A stretch of DNA of 9,612 nucleotides from Clostridia bacterium (GTDB lineage: Bacteria; Bacillota_A; Clostridia; Christensenellales; CAG-138), in contig JAFZJT010000175.1 in the NCBI GenBank assembly GCA_017553815.1, positions 1 to 9,612 of the forward strand, written 5' to 3'. The number at the start of each line of letters is the position of its first letter. Position 1 is the first letter of the stretch. Positions 6,069-9,612 of the stretch are shown piece after piece. The translations under genes and the position numbers were made by a program. Under the pieces are notes generated by a model. That model did no database searches. It was not told where the DNA came from and saw only the letters and a program-made list of their open reading frames with translations.

Positions 6069-6096
6069 CGGGGTTGATGTTAATTCGTTCTAAAAC

Positions 6097-6110
6097 TTTG
6101 CGAACGCAAA
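6097..6110. repeat. Short inverted repeat upstream of the lipoprotein gene
   Basis: TTTGCG-AA-CGCAAA is a perfect 6-bp inverted repeat about 42 bp upstream of ATG 6055. It could be an operator half-site pair or a small leader hairpin. It lacks a T run, so it is not a terminator. Nothing else was resolved in the 177-bp gap between the two genes. Confidence 0.3.
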
Positions 6111-6225
6111 ATCTTCGGTATTTCAATATCGAACTTTATTCTCCCCAAAATATAACGAATGGATTTTAGCTTCGGTTGCAACTCACCGTTAGGCGCGCAT
6201 CACTTCCGCAGAATTCATCATTTGC

Positions 6226-6241
6226 GAAGGCCTCAGCCTTC
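6226..6241 (-). other. Stem-loop spanning the phosphorylase stop codon
   Basis: GAAGGC and GCCTTC pair around a TGAG loop that contains the TGA stop of the phosphorylase gene. No T run follows, so this is not a canonical terminator. It could protect the 3' end of the coding region or be chance. Confidence 0.35.
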
Positions 6242-8605
6242 CACCTCGACCCTCTCGATATGCCAGATCTCGCTCGCGTACTCCTTGATCGTGCGGTCGC
6301 TCGAGAACTTGCCCGCGTTCGCGGTGTTCATAAGGCATTTTTTCGCAAAAACCCTTTCGTCGCGAGTGTCGTAGATGGCGCGGAGCTTGGCGCGGATATA
6401 GTCCTCGAAATCATAGAGGTTGAAGTAGTAATCGGGCTTGCGCCAATCGCCGGTCAGAAGCGAGTCGTATATCTCGCGGAAAACGCGCACGCTGTCCGGA
6501 TCGGCGGCGATGCTGCCGTCCACAAGGCTGTCCACCGCGCGGCGCACGATATGGCTCTCGTTGTAGACCGTGCGGGGGTTATAGTGCGGACGGAGCCTCG
6601 AAAGCTCATCCACCTTCGCGCCGAAGATGTAGTTGTTTTCTTCGCCCGCGCATTCGACTATCTCGATATTCGCGCCGTCGTAGGTGCCGAGCGTGACCGC
6701 GCCGTTGAGCATGAACTTCATATTGCCCGTGCCGCTCGCCTCGGTGCCCGCCGGGGATATCTGCTCGCTTATATCCGCCGCGGGGATGATATGCTCGGCG
6801 TAGGAGCAGTTATAGTTCTGAACGAACACAACGCGAATGCGCCCGTTCACCTCGGGATCGGAGTTGATCCTATTCGCGATCTCGTTTATGTACTTTATGA
6901 TGTTCTTCGCCATCATATAGCCCGGCACCGCCTTCGCGCCGAAGATGAATGCGGTTTTGGGCAAATCGGGCAGGCCGCCCTGCTTGAGCTCTTTATAGAT
7001 ATGAACGATTGAAAGCGCGTTCATGAGCTGGCGCTTGTATTCGTGCATGCGCTTGACCTGAACGTCGAAAACGAAGTCGGCGGGTATCTTAACGCCCTCC
7101 TTCGCCTCTATCATCGCGGAAAGCTTTTCCTTGAGGGACTTTTTAACGCCGATGAACTCGTCTATCATCGCGTCGTCGATAAGCCCTTCAAGCTGTTTTA
7201 TCTCGTCAAGGTCGGTCAAAAAGCCGTAGCCGATGCGCTCGCCGATGAGCCTTGATAACCCGGGGTTGCAGAGGCCGAGGAACCTTCGCTGGGTGATGCC
7301 GTTCGTTTTATTCTGGAACCTTTCGGGGAACACCTTGAACCAATCGTTCAAAACCTCGTTTTTAAGAAGCTCGGAATGGATGCGCGCAACGCCGTTGACG
7401 TAGCTCGAAACGTAGGTCGCGAGCCTCGCCATATGTATCCTTCCGCCTTCGATTATGCGCATATTGTTGAGCATATCGCCGTAAATGCCGCGGGAGGAGA
7501 GATCCGCGTTCAGGTGCTGATCTATCCGCTCGACTATCTCGTGGATATGCGGGATAACGCTCTTAAACAGCTCGATATCCCATTTTTCGAGCGCCTCGCT
7601 CATCAGGGTATGGTTGGTGTAGCTGAAGGTGCGCCTTGCGATATCGAGCGCTGCTTCAAAAGTTTTGCCATCATTCATAAGAAGGCGCACGAGCTCGGGT
7701 ATGCTGACGGTGGGGTGCGTGTCGTTTAGCTGAACGGCGTTCATCTCGGCGAAGTTATCGACGGTGCCGAAAATGCGCTTATGCCTCCTCAGCACGTCCT
7801 GAAGCGACGCGCTCGAGAGGAAATACTGCTGACGAAGGCGAAGCTTCTTGCCCTCCTGCGTGCTGTCGTTCGGGTAGAGAACCCTTGTGATATCCTCCAC
7901 CGAGTTCTTCTCGCGCACCGCAAGGGCGTATTCCTGCGAATTGAACGCGGCGAAGTTGAACTCCTCCACCGCCTCGCTCTGGAAGAGGCGAAGCGTGCCG
8001 ACCGTGGAAGTATTGTAGCCGATAACGGGCATATCGTAGGGCACGGCGAGCACCTGACGGTCGCCGAAATCGACGGTCAGCGTTTTATCGTCCCTTCTGC
8101 GGCTCCACGGGTCGCCCTGCTTCTGCCAATCGTCCGCCTTTTCGGCCTGGAAGCCGTTTATGAATTCCTGCTTGAAAAGGCCGAATTTATAGCGGATGCC
8201 GTAGCCGTCGAGCGGCAGGTCGTGGGTCGCCGCGCTGTCCAAAAAGCACGCCGCAAGCCTGCCGAGGCCGCCGTTGCCGAGCGCGCAATCCTCGATATCC
8301 TCCATGATCGCGATATCCACGCCGCGAAGAGCGAGCAGGCGCTTCACGTCGTCCAAAAGCTTGAGCGAGAATAGATTGTTATACACCATGCGCCCCGTCA
8401 GATACTCCGCGGAGATATAGTAGGCCCTTCTTCCATTCTCGCGGGCTCTGCGGCTCCTGCGCCAATCATCCGCGATAGCGCGCATGACCGCGCTTGAGAT
8501 CGCCCGATGAAGCTGTTGTGCGCTCGCCTCCGCAAGCTCGACCTGATAATCGCCGCGAAGCACGTCCTCAGTGCTTCTCAAAATGCCCTTTGCATCCATC
8601 AACAT
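6233..8605 (-). CDS. glgP: Glycogen/maltodextrin (alpha-glucan) phosphorylase
   Basis: This GT35-family enzyme releases glucose-1-phosphate from alpha-1,4-glucans in the cytoplasm. The 790-residue length is normal for the bacterial family. Landmarks run in order: ISAEYLTGR (64-72), ALGNGGLGRLAACFLDS (108-124), GYGIRYKFGLF (134-144), NDTHPTVSIPEL (294-305), SYTNHTLMSEALEKW (328-342), NKTNGITQRRFL (432-443), QVKRMHEYKRQ (516-526) and the pyridoxal-phosphate site EASGTGNMK ending at Lys630. No residue of the active core looks missing. Whether glycogen or maltodextrin is the main substrate cannot be read from sequence. ATG 8605 has AGGAG 9 bp upstream. It lies 36 bp after dus, so both probably share a transcript. 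No other glycogen genes are in the window. Confidence 0.96.
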   Translation of the reverse strand: MLMDAKGILRSTEDVLRGDYQVELAEASAQQLHRAISSAVMRAIADDWRRSRRARENGRRAYYISAEYLTGRMVYNNLFSLKLLDDVKRLLALRGVDIAIMEDIEDCALGNGGLGRLAACFLDSAATHDLPLDGYGIRYKFGLFKQEFINGFQAEKADDWQKQGDPWSRRRDDKTLTVDFGDRQVLAVPYDMPVIGYNTSTVGTLRLFQSEAVEEFNFAAFNSQEYALAVREKNSVEDITRVLYPNDSTQEGKKLRLRQQYFLSSASLQDVLRRHKRIFGTVDNFAEMNAVQLNDTHPTVSIPELVRLLMNDGKTFEAALDIARRTFSYTNHTLMSEALEKWDIELFKSVIPHIHEIVERIDQHLNADLSSRGIYGDMLNNMRIIEGGRIHMARLATYVSSYVNGVARIHSELLKNEVLNDWFKVFPERFQNKTNGITQRRFLGLCNPGLSRLIGERIGYGFLTDLDEIKQLEGLIDDAMIDEFIGVKKSLKEKLSAMIEAKEGVKIPADFVFDVQVKRMHEYKRQLMNALSIVHIYKELKQGGLPDLPKTAFIFGAKAVPGYMMAKNIIKYINEIANRINSDPEVNGRIRVVFVQNYNCSYAEHIIPAADISEQISPAGTEASGTGNMKFMLNGAVTLGTYDGANIEIVECAGEENNYIFGAKVDELSRLRPHYNPRTVYNESHIVRRAVDSLVDGSIAADPDSVRVFREIYDSLLTGDWRKPDYYFNLYDFEDYIRAKLRAIYDTRDERVFAKKCLMNTANAGKFSSDRTIKEYASEIWHIERVEVEG

Positions 8606-8641
8606 AAATCTTTACTCCTATCTTAAACCGATTTGGTATTG

Positions 8642-9612
8642 TTATGCTTTTATAAAGCCCTCGCGTTCGTCGCGAAACGCGCGGATGAGCCCCATAAGCT
8701 CCTCCGCGTTCGAGCAGGTATTGACCCTTCTGCGAAGCTCGTTGCTTCCGTACATTCCCTTGGTGTACCACGCGATATGCTTGCGCATATCCACGAACGC
8801 GCCGCCGCCGTGTTCCGAAACGTATTCCTTGATATGCCGCATCGCGGTATCGAGCCGCGCTTCCTCGCTCGGCGGGGCGTAGCCTTCACCCGAAAGCGCC
8901 GCGCGTATCTCGGAGAAGATGAAGGGGTCGCCCTGCGCGCCGCGCGCGACCATCAGCGCCGCACAGCCCGTTTTTTCGAGCATATCAAGGGCGCTTTCGC
9001 CCGAGAAGATATCGCCGTTGCCTACGACGGGAATTTTCACCGCATCGACCACGGCTTTAATCAGCTCGCGGTCGGCCTTGCCCGAATACATCTGCATCCG
9101 CGTTCTGCCGTGAACCGTTATAAACGCCGCGCCGCTGTTCTCAGCGATGCGGGCAAATTCCACGGCGTTCACCGAGCTTTCATCCCATCCCTTTCGGAAT
9201 TTGACGCTGACGGGAACCGGCGAAGCCTTGACCGCCGCTTCGATTATCCTTCCAGCGAGCGCGGGGGACTTCATCAGCGCCGAGCCGTCGCCGTTACTCG
9301 TTATCTTCGGCGCGGGACAGCCCATGTTTATATCCACGATGCTGACCTCCTCCGTTGAAACGAGGCCTTCAAACAGCCTTTCGACAGTTTCGGCGATTAT
9401 CTCGGGGTCGTGCCCGAAGAGCTGAATGCCGCAGCGCTTTTCGGCTTCCGAAATCGAGATAAGCTCCTGCGTTTTGCGGTTTTTATAATGAAGCCCGTTC
9501 GCGCTCACCATCTCGGTGAATGTGAAATCACAGCCCCTTTCGATGCAGAGCCGCCGAAACGCGCTGTCCGTTATGCCCGCCATAGGCGCAAGCAGAACCG
9601 GCACGGAAGAAA
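8642..9612 (-). CDS. dus: tRNA-dihydrouridine synthase, 5' end outside window
   Basis: This FMN enzyme reduces uridines to dihydrouridine in tRNA D-loops. Visible from the first possible GTG (9604) are 320 residues: the flavin-binding LAPMAGITDSAFRR at 4-18, NMGCPAPK at 93-100 with catalytic Cys96, HGRTRMQMYSGKA (165-177), GNGDI (195-199) and the RGAQGDPFIF phosphate-binding loop near 221-230. The frame is open to the window edge. Family members usually have about 8-12 residues before the LAPMAG motif, and no ribosome binding site is visible at 9604, so the true start is probably beyond 9612. It resembles the bacterial DusB-like group, though the paralogue cannot be fixed. The phosphorylase gene follows 36 bp downstream. 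Confidence 0.94.
   Translation of the reverse strand, partial: SSVPVLLAPMAGITDSAFRRLCIERGCDFTFTEMVSANGLHYKNRKTQELISISEAEKRCGIQLFGHDPEIIAETVERLFEGLVSTEEVSIVDINMGCPAPKITSNGDGSALMKSPALAGRIIEAAVKASPVPVSVKFRKGWDESSVNAVEFARIAENSGAAFITVHGRTRMQMYSGKADRELIKAVVDAVKIPVVGNGDIFSGESALDMLEKTGCAALMVARGAQGDPFIFSEIRAALSGEGYAPPSEEARLDTAMRHIKEYVSEHGGGAFVDMRKHIAWYTKGMYGSNELRRRVNTCSNAEELMGLIRAFRDEREGFIKA

Noticed and set aside
6062..6232. Promoter for the lipoprotein gene
   Set aside because: TATATT- and TAAAGT-like -10 candidates exist on the minus strand, but none has an acceptable -35 box at 16-18 bp, so I do not call one.
6176..8374. Several plus-strand open frames opposite the phosphorylase
   Set aside because: The phosphorylase motifs are intact along the whole minus strand, and the plus frames are low-complexity shadows rich in Arg, Ala and Val.
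8633..9358. Plus-strand open frame (241 codons) opposite dus
   Set aside because: Dus motifs on the minus strand are complete; the plus frame is a codon-bias shadow.

Overview
The window looks like chromosomal DNA from a low-to-mid GC member of the Bacillota, most likely a gut- or rumen-type Clostridia. This is inferred from strong AGGAGG-type ribosome binding sites, near-consensus sigma-A promoters, two Cro/C1-type (XRE) regulators, a ThyX thymidylate synthase and the general protein style. Species cannot be named. Most of the window is visibly GC-richer than the first ~0.9 kb, which is AT-rich and may be of different origin.

Layout. 1-114: AT-rich flank without a convincing gene. 115-675 (-): small secreted protein of unknown function. 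676-875: divergent promoter region with a repeated 8-mer. 876-1202 (+): small XRE regulator, followed by a hairpin. 1389-4148 (-): four genes on one strand, in transcription order dCMP deaminase, ThyX, a carboxypeptidase-regulatory-like beta-domain protein, and a GNAT acetyltransferase/SAM methyltransferase fusion. 4149-4412: second divergent promoter region, with two adjoining inverted repeats. 4413-5498 (+): membrane-anchored XRE regulator. 5554-5588: bidirectional terminator. 5603-6055 (-): lipoprotein of unknown function. 6233-8605 (-): glycogen/maltodextrin phosphorylase. 8642-9612 (-): tRNA-dihydrouridine synthase, 5' end outside the window.

How the genes work together. dCMP deaminase makes dUMP and ThyX methylates it to dTMP, so the head of the four-gene cluster is a compact dTMP supply unit. 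The beta-domain protein sits 20 bp behind thyX and is probably co-transcribed. The acetyltransferase/methyltransferase fusion follows after about 100 bp and may be the cluster's tail or separately expressed. Dus and the phosphorylase are 36 bp apart and probably share a transcript starting outside the window. Each XRE regulator is divergent from another gene, the usual layout for local or self control.

No tRNA, rRNA, CRISPR array, insertion sequence or phage gene was recognised. I do not see a clear undescribed multi-gene system. The most interesting items are the two regulator/operator regions, the two-enzyme fusion and the unknown protein behind thyX.
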